From positions 15,190,001-15,254,000 of the forward strand of contig OX442316.1 of assembly GCA_949358305.1 (NCBI GenBank): a stretch of DNA of 64,000 nt, read 5' to 3'. Below are positions 45,481 to 55,978 of this stretch, piece by piece. A program made the position numbers and the translations under genes. Each line of letters starts with the position of its first letter. Positions within the stretch are counted from its first letter, which is position 1. This stretch comes from Strigamia acuminata. Lineage: Eukaryota > Arthropoda > Chilopoda > Geophilomorpha > Linotaeniidae. The notes below the pieces were generated by a model. That model did not search any database, was not told where the DNA came from, and saw only the letters and a list, made by a program, of their open reading frames with translations.

Positions 45481-47326
45481 CAGATGATAAAATTTATGAG
45501 CAGCAGATGGAGCCATCTTGTGACAAAATTTAACGTTAGGCACTATGATTTTACTTATCGACTTAGGCTACGTATCGACATAAATTAAATCCTGAGTAAC
45601 ATTTTACATTTTTCATACAAAAACCAATCAAAATAACACGAAAAATCTGTGACACCTTAAGTTAATAATTTATTTAAACTATTTTTAATGAAATACTGAT
45701 TCCACTTCAATCGTGAATCATATTAGTGTTCACAATCATGCTGGAACATGAATTGATTCAATTGGGCCTCCTTCAATGGGTTAGTGGTGTGTTTTCAATC
45801 AATATTTTCGCTGTAGTCTAACGCAAATAATTGTTCTTTTTCAGTAGGCCAAACTAGGATAAAGCAAATTATATTTACCTTACCCTCCTTTTTTTTTTAT
45901 TGTGCAAAGGTAAGCCTTAGATTTAGAAATAAGAGTAGGGAGATTTGAAAAGGGCATTGGGCGCCATTATTCAATCTCCCTCTGGTCCCCTTTTGCCAAT
46001 CCGCTTGGTTTTTAGTCACTTGTAATTGAACGGGTGTTTAAAATAAATTACTCTATCGGAAACTTGTGACTGTGAATGATTTGTTTGCAGTTTGCACACG
46101 CTCAAGTCAAATTGCTTGGATACTAATCTCTTCTACCAACTCGATTGCCCCATTGACCAAAATGGAACAAAAAAATTATAAACAATTAGTAATTTACCCA
46201 GAGCCAGGATTATGGTCATTTGGGCCCAATATTGGGGCCCTATGTGAAAAATCTTGCACATAAAAGTGTTTGTTGAAAATTATTTGAAATTTTTTATTTG
46301 GAATTCGGGGTCCTCGTCGCAGTATGGGTCCCCTTCGCGTGGGGCCCTTTAGAGGCGGATTTGTGATCTGTGGGCCCTTTTTTGGGGCCCCATTTGGAAA
46401 AATCTTTTGTGTAAAAATTATTTAAACGTTTTTTTGGATTTTGGGGCCCCCATCCCAAATTTTCTTGGCGAATTGTTTTGTTTTTGTTTGTGTTTACTAT
46501 TCCAACGTAAAGTTTACGCTTTTCTAATTCAATTTTCCGCTCGCACTTTAATTTATACGCTCGGCTTCTAGCAAACTAGCTTTTGGCATTAGGCTTTTGT
46601 TTTTGCTCTTGTTTATTTACTATTGATCATGTGCAGGAGAGAGAAAGAAGTCGTTGTCCTGCTGTAATGGTTGTTTGTTTGCTATGCAAACTTGAAGCAG
46701 CCATGCAAAACGATTCACGTTTGTTTGTTTGTTTGCAGCGGCGCTATTGCTGAATGTGAAATACCCGGATGTTAAATATCGCATGACTTACGACGTTTAA
46801 AATGAACGAGAAATGTATAACTGAATAAATTGACAAAATTCGTAAATTTTTTTTATTTTTTTATTTTTTTATTTATTTTTTTTTTATTTTTTTTATTTAT
46901 TTTTTTTATCATCGACGAAATTTTCTGGATCTGGTTGGTCGATCGATTCGGCGATACTGAACCGGAAGATAAAAGCGGAGTTAGTTGATTGGTTATCGTG
47001 AGAAATCAACAGCTGAATTTTATCCTTCTGTTTTCAGTACTCGTTTCTCCAGTAAAAATAAAAAAAATAAAAAAATCCAGGCCTCCGAGGAATTAAAAGG
47101 AATCACGGAAATAAAAATTTTCGAAAAATACACGAAAATGCTTTAAATTTGAACAGCGCATGCGCACTAGTACAATTCCGAAGCTTCATTGTTTAGTAAT
47201 TAACACGATTTATTTATCGATTTGACACCATTTTTAACATTAATCACGTTTTAATTCCCTTTTTATAGACTGATTTTATGCCGGGAACCACATCTCTATG
47301 AAAAAATCCAGCGGTAATAGACGAAA
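45481..47326. other. Intergenic stretch with GGGGCCC-rich decayed repeat and NRF1-like site
   Basis: 46200-46460 carries phrases such as TTTGGGGCCCCATTTGG and GGGTCCCCTTCGCGTGGGG, related to 58360-58960 and probably an old element. 46850-46915 is a TTTATTTTTT run. The palindrome GCGCATGCGC at 47157-47166 is the consensus core of an NRF1 site, common in housekeeping promoters. No other gene was identified. Confidence 0.5.
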
Positions 47327-47769
47327 ATGAAGAAAAACGAAGAAATCAAAATTAAGCCTAAACGAGTGAACAACCCTCCGTCAACTGTCAACACCCAAAG
47401 TAGCCTTCTCGCTCGACTTAAACAGATGAACAAATCGTCATCAAAGTAGGAAAATTCCATCTTTTTTTAACAAACATTTAAAATATTTAATTCTACCGCG
47501 AATCTAACACTTTTTTGGAGCGTTTTGGGTCGTTTATCAAATTATTTCATCATTTTGTGACGTAAAAACTAAAAACAGCAGTAATAAAACACGTAAAAAC
47601 ATCCAATTTCACACACAAATTTCACTAAAAACGTATTTGTAACGTAAATTTATTATTCCCCAGCTGGAGAATTTCTATTCGCACTTCACCTAGACAATTC
47701 AGCCACTTGAGAGACACATTTTGGCACCAAGAAGAAGGGACGAGAGGAGGAGAGATGAGCCGCATTTGA
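47327..47769 (+). CDS. Candidate small basic protein, two exons
   Basis: Not recognised. Exons 47327-47445 and 47664-47769 join in frame to 74 aa. Exon 1 reads MKKNEEIKIKPKRVNNPPST and later SLLARLKQMNKSS; exon 2 reads WRISIRTSPRQFSHLRDTFW, ending MSRI. The donor is GTAGGA and the acceptor is TTATTCCCCAG. About 160 bp upstream lies the perfect NRF1-like palindrome GCGCATGCGC, which supports a promoter here. A short upstream frame (MKKSSGNRRK) precedes it. It has no signal peptide and a Lys/Arg-rich start. It could be a real short gene or a chance frame; no family is proposed. Confidence 0.35.
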
Positions 47770-48009
47770 GCCCGGGAACCCCCACAAACACATGGGCAGC
47801 TCGGGCTGAAGGATTAGCAAACCCATACTGTTCCTGACCCCTCCCCACCTCTCTCTCTCTTCACAACTCGCGCAAAAGGAGCAACTGTGCCACTCGGTGC
47901 CCTTAAGAGGCTATTGTGCTTATGACGCAAAGAGGACGCCATAGGAAAGCCATTGTCAAAATGTTGATGCAATTTACCACATTTCCAACATTACTTTCCA
48001 TCGTTTTAC

Positions 48010-48615
48010 ACACAAAACAAACCGAAGAATTCGTTTTGTACATCCGAAACAAACCGAAAAATTCGTTTATACCCAAAATAAACCGAAAAATTCGTTTTAT
48101 ACTCAAAATAAACCGAAAAATTCGTTTTATACCCAAAATAAACCGAAAAATTCGTTTTGTACATCCGAAACAAACCGAAAAATTCGTTTTATGCACAAAA
48201 TTAACCGAAAAATTCGTTGTGTACATCCGAAACAAACCGAAAAATTCGTTTTATGCACAAAATTAACCGAAAAATTCGTTGTGTACATCCGAAACAAACC
48301 GAAAAATTCGTTTTATACCCAAAATAAACCGAAAAATTCGTTTTATACCCAAAATAAACCGAAAAATTCGTTTTGTACACCCAAAACAAACCTAATTATT
48401 CGTTTTATACCCAAAATAAACCGAAAAATTCGTTTTGTACACCCAAAACAAACCGAATTATTCGTTTTATACACAAAGAAACCGAAAAATTCATTTTACA
48501 CCCAAAATAAACTGAAAAAATCGTTTTGTATACCGAAAACAAACCGAAAAATTTGTTTTACACCCAAAACAAACGTAAAAATTCGTTTTACACCCAAAAC
48601 AAACGTAAAAATTCG
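48010..48615. repeat. 30-bp tandem array AAACCGAAAAATTCGTTTTA
   Basis: About 20 units of CCGAAAAATTCGTTTTATAC followed by CCAAAATAAA, with variants (GTACATCCGAAACAAA, TGCACAAAATTAA). Frames across it (KPKNSFYTQN repeats) are artefacts. Confidence 0.9.
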
Positions 48616-49384
48616 ATTTACAACCATTTTTTTCCACATTGAATTGGCTAACTCCGTAGGTAGTGACCCGACTGACCCAATACAAGCACTCCCCGCTGTC
48701 CTCGTTGAATACCCCACTTTTTTTTCTTTGTATTTTCATTCAGGGATCCTCCTACAGTCGTGTAATTGACCGTGAAACTATAATGATGACCATAAACAGC
48801 CGCCATTTTGAAATTACGATCATGTGGCGCAATAAGGCAATAATGCATTTGTGTAATTGGACTTTTATTGCAGTTTTAATTGATATATAATTTAATTTCG
48901 TCGTAATGAATTGTGCAGCAAATTGCAGGTGTGGACGCAAAGCCGCACGCGGGTAGATCGGTCTTGGTGATAAGTACACCCCCCGCCGGGGTTCGTGGGC
49001 TTGGAGACAGGATTCAGTGGGCCAGGCATAATTGGAAGCGCCGCAATGGCTTTTGAATTGACGGATATGATATGCTCGGACCCCAAAGCCTCCCCTTACC
49101 TCACAACACAGCCCTCGTGGTCCCCCCTTTCACTCGCTGTTGGCCTAGTTGGGCAGTGTGGGGAATTGGGGAAGAAACTGGTCAAACTTGATTTGTGAGG
49201 ATTTGGCGAGGGAAATGTTTGATAGGTTTAATTCGTGTTTTTCGTACGAGGAAATTAGGAGTTTGGGGTTGCGAGTTTGGTTGGGTTTCGGGGGAATGGG
49301 GAATGCGAGTTTTGGGTTTTGGCTGTTTGAGGGAATTAGAACGGGAACAGAAGCGTGGCGAATTTGTTTTGTGTTTGCAAAGAT
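48616..49384. other. Intergenic stretch, GC-richer in the middle
   Basis: 49000-49180 is notably GC-rich (CCCCCCGCCGGGGTTCG, GGCCAGGCATAATTGG) and open on both strands, but without splice or homology support. Possibly regulatory. No gene called. Confidence 0.35.
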
Positions 49385-49870
49385 GGGGATTTAAGCATAA
49401 TAAATGCACTTTTTGGGCAGAATATTGCAATTTTAGCTAAGAAAAAGCATTTTTCGTTGGTAAATGCAATTTCTAGACAGAAAAATGCGATTTCTAGACC
49501 GAAAAATGCGATTTCTAGACAGGAAAATGCGATTTCTAGACAGAAAAATGCGATTTCTAGACAGAAAAATGCGATTTCTAGACAGAAAAATGCGATTTCT
49601 AGACAGAAAAATGCGATTTCTAGACAGAAAAATGCGATTTATAGACAGAAAAATGCGATTTCTAGACAGAAAAATGCGATTTCTAGACAGAAAAATGCGA
49701 TTTCTAGACAGAAAAATGCGATTTCTAGACAGAAAAATGCGATTTCTAGACAGAAAAATAAAAATTTAGGCAAAAGATGCAATTTTTGTGCTGAGAATAA
49801 AAATTTAAGCAGTAAAATGAAAACTTTGGCGAAAAAATGCAATTTTGTTTAGTAAAATGCTATTTTTAGG
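49385..49870. repeat. 21-bp tandem array GCGATTTCTAGACAGAAAAA
   Basis: About 15 nearly perfect 21-bp units between 49480 and 49760 with decayed units on both sides. Contains TCTAGA in every unit. The very low divergence suggests recent growth. Confidence 0.92.
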
Positions 49871-50500
49871 CACGGGGGCAGCAAAATGCAATTTTTTAGG
49901 TAGAAAATAGAATAAATTTTCGGTCTAAATTGCTGCCCAGGTCACTCACGCTAGGCCGTTGCTCCACCGAAAAACCACTCATTAACATAAAGAGAATGGG
50001 AAAAGCCAGTAATGTTCCTTCGTTCCTTCCTTCCATCCAATGAGCAAATGAGCGCCTTGTGTTTCAAGAGCAAATATGAATTGGATTAAATGAAAGAAGT
50101 GGAAGTTAACAAGTCGGGCGGAGACGGAGACCGACCCCCATCTGGTGATTGAGGACGGCGGCGAGTGATGGCTGGGGTGGAGGTTTGAGTTTAAGGGGTG
50201 TCGGGGGGAATGGGGGTCGAGAAGGAGTGAGGATTCTATTTATATTTAAATTTGTTTGAGCCTATTGAGCAGTTCACACTGAAATTCTTTTGTCATTGCA
50301 GCAGATTGTCCGCCCAACTCGACTAGTGTCAACAAGCAAAACTATAAATTCAGAAATAAATGAGTTTGACGTATAACAAATAAATAAATAAATAATTTAT
50401 TTATTTTGTATTTTATTTTGTCGTTAGGGAATCGAAAAATATATATGCCGTAAATGGACGCGGACAATTGTATTATGAAATGCATTATTTAATGTACAAA
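49871..50500. other. Intergenic stretch
   Basis: No gene seen. Contains ATAAATAAATAA runs near 50380. Confidence 0.35.
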
Positions 50501-51382
50501 TACAGTCGATCCTCGTTATAACTAGAGACTGGATAAATGCATAAATGAATGGAATATATTTATATTAAATATAAAGGCAAAATCTGCTATTAATGCATAT
50601 TTTCCGAAAATCGGAAAAAAATGCATAAATTGCAGTTTTTATGATACGAAAATGATTTGCATCGTCTATCCGTGATAGGTTTTGTAAACGTATCATATCA
50701 GTTAGGCCTTTTATGTATTTCATTTATAAAAATGCCGAAATTTTTTAGTTCGATCTCACGGGAACATTTAAACTTGTATGTTAATGAAATTGATAAAAGC
50801 ACATTACGAGGTGATTGTGATTTCATTTTTTTCCCAATTTAAGTCTGTGCTTACTGACAAGCGACACAGTTTTACAACCCAACACTTAGAAATGGCGCTG
50901 ATTTGCTATTGCAACAAATAATTTCACTGAAATAAATGGTTTTATTTTGCATATTTTCATTTTTTTTCGCGTAAAATGAAATTTTTAGTGCATATTTTAT
51001 GTGCATAAACCGAATTTTATTTCACATATAAATCCGGTCTCTAGTTACAATGAACCTCGTTATAACGAATACTTAAAAACGGCTTGGTGGTTCGGTTGGC
51101 CATAGAACACCATGTTAAAAAAATTTGATACAACGAACTTTCGTAATAACAAATCGATTTTTTTGCGTTTCTTGCGATTCGTTATAACTAGACTCCGGAT
51201 GAATGCATAAATGCATACAATATATTTATATTCAATAAAAAGCCGAAATTGGCTTTTATTGCATATTTCCCGAAAATTGGTTTTTTTTGCATAAAGTGGG
51301 ATTTTTAGTGCATATTTTATGTGCATAAAACGAAATTTATTTCACATATATATCCGGGGTCTAGTTATAACGAGGCTCGACT
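50501..51382. mobile_element. pogo-like TIR element invaded twice by a CTAGA-ended element
   Basis: Outer ends TACAGTCGATCCTCGTTATA and its partner TATAACGAGGCTCGACTA fit pogo/Tigger-like termini. Inside each terminus sits a copy of another element starting CTAGA and ending TCTAG: 50522-51044 and 51188-51364. The second is flanked by TTATAA on both sides, the first by TTATAA and TTACAA. No transposase frame. Confidence 0.75.
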
Positions 51383-52014
51383 AAAATAGGCTTAATTCCG
51401 CGAAATGCTGTACATTTGGAGATGCAATATGTTGTAAAATATTATTTTGAATCACGTGGGAGGTTCTATCAATAGAGCGCGGGTGTTCTATCGGAGCATT
51501 TACGGTAAGCTTGTGTATATATTTTTTCGATTTATTTTTGCTCGTCCAGATTTTTTATCCTAAGAGGTTCCTTTGGGAAAATGGAGCTCGGTCGTCATCT
51601 GGTGATCAATGCGGGGCTTGTTTCTGATAAACACGTAATCAATTCATGACACGATCCGTTAAAAGGTTGATAAATGTATTTTTTTATTTTATTTTTTTTT
51701 ATACTTAAAAGAAAAATTATAAAAAAAAATTAAATAAAAATTAATAAAATTGGAAACAAAATAAATCTTTAGAAAAGAAAATTGTAAATTTATTCTGTAC
51801 AGAAAATTTGTATATATACACTTAAAAAAATTGTAAATATCAGATATTTATTACATTTTCTGGAATATTTTAAGAATTGACTAGAGTTGGGGGAATAAAC
51901 GAAAATAAATAATTATTTGAGCAGTAAAATCAACATAAATAATTCAATTTAATAAATTAAATAAATTAAATAATCTAATAATAAATAACTAATTTGTTAA
52001 ATAATATATTATAT
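51383..52014. other. AT-rich intergenic stretch
   Basis: Mostly A/T runs (AATAATTTAAT-like, 51900-52010). Nothing recognised. Confidence 0.35.
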
Positions 52015-52257
52015 AAATACCGTATTTTATCGATTAAGAGCCGCGGCTCTTATTCAAAACTGCCATTTTTGTCAGCAATTACAATTTCGGTTTTTCGTTT
52101 GTTACATTTGTTTAACGTAACTAACGAAGCGTACGTTCATCGTCTGTGAGGTTAAATACGGAAACAATACCGTACTTTTGCAAAAATACGCTATTCTTGG
52201 TGTTTCAGCCGCGGCTACTATTCGAGAGCGACTCTTAATCAGTAAAATACAATATAC
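52015..52257. mobile_element. MITE of the TACCGTATTTTA family (copy 2)
   Basis: Ends CCGTATTTTATCGATTAAGA and GACTCTTAATCAGTAAAATA, inverted. The interior phrase TGTCAGCAATTACAATTTCGG is shared with the copies at 30124 and 53876. It lies just downstream of the Ptf1a-like stop codon. Confidence 0.8.
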
Positions 52258-52340
52258 ATTTTTCCCTCTTATTTCTTAACAAAACTCCCCCTGACTTTGC
52301 TTTCCTGCGCCGCATCATGGCCGCCCCTTGTCAACACCGT

Positions 52341-55300
52341 TCATGCATCGATGGCGCAGCCGTTAACCGTACCTTGTCGCGGATCTTCGGGAGTCCACAC
52401 CTTAGCCACCATCGTATTACTCGGCGGCGACGCCTGTTTTTCATTTTTCCACGACAGCGAGTGACCCGCGAGTGGAGTAAGTCCATTCGTGCCTTGAAAA
52501 AATGTCAAATTCTCGCAAATTACGACGAAATTCGTAGAAATAACGTCAATAATTACCTGGGGGATCTTTGAGCACCGACGACGGGTCTAAAAATAGGAAA
52601 AATGAACGTTAATTCGATTGGAATTGTTTTAATTTAATTAATCGGGCGGATTTGTAAATGAGACGGTAATACAAAGAGCGGGAAATTGTTTTCCCCTAAT
52701 TTGTGTTGGCACAGCTTTAATTATTTGCCCAGTCAAGTGGAAGTATATAACGGTTGTAGTCGGTGTATGGCTGAAAGTTATTGCACCTGGCTCAGGTGTT
52801 GGACTCGTCTCGTTTGTTGGACACGATTCGGGTCAGTTGTGCGCGGCACCAAACTACGCATGGCGTGCATGTAATGATACGGTTGAGGGGAAAATCTGAT
52901 GCATTAATTATTTACTGTTTACACGGAAAAGATGGACGAGCACGGAAGTGTAGTGTAAAATTTAAACTAAAATCGACTTTAAGAGTTGTCGTTGTCGGTG
53001 TTAAGCGTAATATTAGGCGTAATGATGCTAAAATATAAAGTAAATGGAGAATAAAGTAATTTTATAACGTTGTGTTGAATTTTTGTTGCTTTATTTCTTT
53101 TGTGTGCAGCAAGCTGTGTTAAATGCATGCGCAGTGGAATTAAGTGTTATTTGTTCATTAAATAATGCATTTTATAATGCAGTTGAAAAATTTCACAAAT
53201 AATAACATTGGGGATGCATTTTGTAATACATTTTGCAAAATGTATTATCGTTTGCAAACCAATAACATGCGAAAATGTATTACAAAATGCATTCTCGTGA
53301 AAGCCAATTCCTTTCAAAATACATTGTGATGTAATTCCAATGTATTTTTGAACCATATGTTACTTAAAGCTGCAAAACTAATGCAACAAGGGACTTTGAG
53401 GGATGATATAAGGCCTGGGCCAGTTACAAATACATGGCCTGTATGAATAAAATCCATATATGCACAAAGCATAGATCTTTTACCATCTATTACGTACATT
53501 GCAGCGAGTTAACATTGAACTAATTATCTACTTTAAGTGTTTTTTGTTTCTAACTCGAGTACCAAATTTTGGCGAAATTAACGTCAACCGTGGCTTCAAC
53601 TACGTCTAAGCCAACTACGATTAATACCACCCAATCTTGTCCCACGAATACGACTTCATCCTCTACAGTGACATCAAAAACATCAACTTTAGTTCGCGAT
53701 CCAGCTCAAGATGGATCGCGTCAAGTAACCCTGTTGTACGGGTCCTTCTAAGTAGGTTTCTAGTATTTCAGTGCACTACAACAAATGTTACGTAGCAAGT
53801 AGCAGGTGACTAAAATTGCTGTCTGTTGAATGAAATCAAATTGGACATTTGATATTTCGGGTTGCGAGTTGCGAGTACCGTATTTTATCGATTAAAAGCC
53901 GCGGCTCTTATTCAAAACTGCCATTTTTGTCAGCAATTACAATTTCGGTTTTTCGTTTGCTACATTTGTTTAATGTAACGAATGAAGTCTGAACGTCACG
54001 AACGAAGCGTACGTTCATCATTCGTGAGGTTAAATACGGAAACAATACCGTACTTTTGCAAAAATACGCTATTCTCGGTGTTTCAGTTGCGGCTACTATT
54101 CGAGGGCGACTCTTAATCGGTAAAATAGGGTATTTTGATGCGCGCAACAAATGAGCGGTCAATGTGATTATTTTTTTGCCAGCCGAGCATCACCACTCTA
54201 GATCATCGTTTTCTCATTAAAAGACAAGGGAGGGTTGGTAAAAATGGGGTCCGTGCAGCAGCAGCTGGACGCAGGTATAGAAAAAGCACGGACAGTTAGG
54301 CCTAAAGTGTGAAGGTTGCCATTTTAGCATTCGCCATTATCAGGGGTTGTAATTGGACACGGATCGAAGGGGGACATTGAGAGAAAGAGGACAAAAAGCT
54401 GGCAAAGGGAGAATAAAGCGAGAGAGGAATTATCGTAAGTTACCTCTGTGACATTGTATGATGATCTTCTTGGGTTGTTCTTGGTGCGGGGGCTGCAGTG
54501 TCTGCGCGCTGTTTTTGTCCGTGTTGGCGAGCTGGGTGAGGAAGCCGATGTATCCTATGGCTAGTCGGAGGGTGTCTACTTTGCTTAGGCGTTTCTCGTA
54601 AGGAAGTGTGGGTATATGTGCGCGGAGACCTTCGAATGCGTCGTTGATCGATTGCATTCTTTTGCGCTCTCGGAGGTTCGCTGCTTGGCGTTGCTGCACC
54701 TTGGGTTTTGGATGGAAAATAAAGGATATGTACATATGGAGTTGTGGTTGAGGTTTTGAAGGAGAATGTTGGTGTGGGAATTTTGGGTTTTGAGTGGGTG
54801 GATTGGATGTTGATGGATTTTTTTGATTCAAAGATTTTTGATTTTGAAGTTCTAACTTCAAAAAATATGAATTTTGAAGCTCTAATTTCTGAATTAAAGC
54901 TTTAAATTTCAAAAATATGAATTTTGAAAGTCTAAATTCAAAAAATATGTATTTTGAAGCTCTAAATTTAGAAAATATGAATTTTGAAGCTGTAAATTCC
55001 AAAAATATGTATTTTGAAGCTCTAATTTCAAAAAATATGAATTTTGAAGCTCTAAATTTAAAAAATATGAATTTTGAAGCTCTAAATTCAAAAAATGTGT
55101 ATTTTGAATCTCTAAATTTAGAAAATATGAATTTTGAAGGTCTAAATTTAAAAAATATGTATTTTGAAGCTCTAAATTCAAAAAATATAAATTTTGAAGC
55201 TCTAATTTCAGAATTAAAGCTCAAATTCAAAATTCGAGGCTTTAAATTCAAAAATTTTAAGTTTTGAAGCTCCAAATTTCAATATAAAACTCTAAATTCA

Positions 55301-55936
55301 AAAAATTCGAAGTTTTGAAGCTCTAAATCCAAAAAAAAACTTAAATTTTGATGCAAATAAATCGTCAATTTCTCCACTCTTTACACTCGATCCAATCCAC
55401 AAACACCGAATAAATTCAATTGAATCCACCTCCTCCCAACCCAGCATCAAAAAATAATAAATCCAAAAAAATCCAAAAAATTAATCCAAAAACCAATCAA
55501 AATCGATTCAAACGATCCCAAAACACCACCCAACCACACCTAAAATAACCCTAACAACCCTTCCCTCACAAACTAAAAGCAAAAATTAAAAAACAAAAAC
55601 TCCAAACCCATTAATTTCTTTAACATTTGACAGATTTCTAGACATAATGAGGTATTGAAACGCGTGTATTACCGGTACCTGCTGTTGCGGACAGCGCTTC
55701 TTCTTCCGCCTCTGCCGCAGCACGTTCTCCTGGTCGGCGTGTCGCGACGAGTAGGGCGACGAGCAGCAACTCGACTCGTACGACGACGGGTCCAGCTCGA
55801 GTTGCGTCTCGAGGAACTGTCTATTAATGGCATCCAAGTCGATGTTCTCCATGTTGGGCTTCGGTATCTGCACTTGAGTGCGGCACATGCTGCTCCTCAA
55901 ATTGCCACTTCCCCTCGCGGACCCCGACCCCGGCAT
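52341..55936 (-). CDS. PTF1A: Ptf1a/Fer1 orthologue, bHLH transcription factor
   Basis: Three exons on the minus strand: 55679-55936, 54444-54699 and 52341-52492; 221 aa in frame. Exon 1 is short and holds an Arg/Lys cluster (RQRRKKKRC). Exon 2 holds the bHLH: basic region [20 protein letters not shown], loop with [11 protein letters not shown]-like [17 protein letters not shown], helix 2 [13 protein letters not shown]. It ends at IIIQCHRG, as in vertebrate PTF1A. Exon 3 keeps the two tryptophan motifs by which PTF1A binds RBPJ/Su(H): LAGHSLSW and KVWTPEDPR. The protein would act with an E-protein and Su(H) in neural or gut fate. A start 42 bases upstream (MAPPPPS, 55978) is possible. Intron 1 contains a 30-bp array; intron 2 contains a MITE. 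Confidence 0.95.
52600..53875. other. Intron 2 of the Ptf1a-like gene
   Basis: Contains a TGCATTTTATAATGC-like cluster at 53140-53330 and a Ser/Thr-coding frame at 53569-53751 without splice support. No gene called. Confidence 0.35.
53876..54136. mobile_element. MITE of the TACCGTATTTTA family (copy 3)
   Basis: Ends TACCGTATTTTATCGATTAA and ACTCTTAATCGGTAAAATAG; interior as in copy 2, with a few substitutions. It sits in intron 2 of the Ptf1a-like gene. Confidence 0.8.
54840..55330. repeat. 30-bp tandem array in Ptf1a-like intron 1
   Basis: About 15 units of AAAAATATGAATTTTGAAGC plus TCTAAATTCA, with TGAATTTTGAAG and TGTATTTTGAAG subtypes alternating. Frames on both strands are artefacts. 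Two decayed edges at 54840 and 55210-55330. Confidence 0.9.
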
Positions 55937-55978
55937 TCTGCACGGCCGTCGACCAATGGAAGGCGGGGGCGGCGCCAC

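Noticed and set aside
48010-48769. 192-aa frame with KPKNSFYTQN repeats
   Set aside because: Created by a 30-bp array lacking stops; composition fully explained by the unit.
48892-49198. Open frames on both strands in a GC-rich block
   Set aside because: No splice or family support; left as possible regulatory sequence.
49355-49852. 165-aa frame with QKNAISR repeats
   Set aside because: Created by a 21-bp array; the alternative frame (MRFLDRK) is equally open.
53569-53751. Ser/Thr-rich 60-aa frame
   Set aside because: Lies in intron 2 of the Ptf1a-like gene on the opposite strand, low complexity and without splice context.
54909-55267. Asn/Leu/Phe repeat proteins on both strands
   Set aside because: Created by the 30-bp array in intron 1 of the Ptf1a-like gene.
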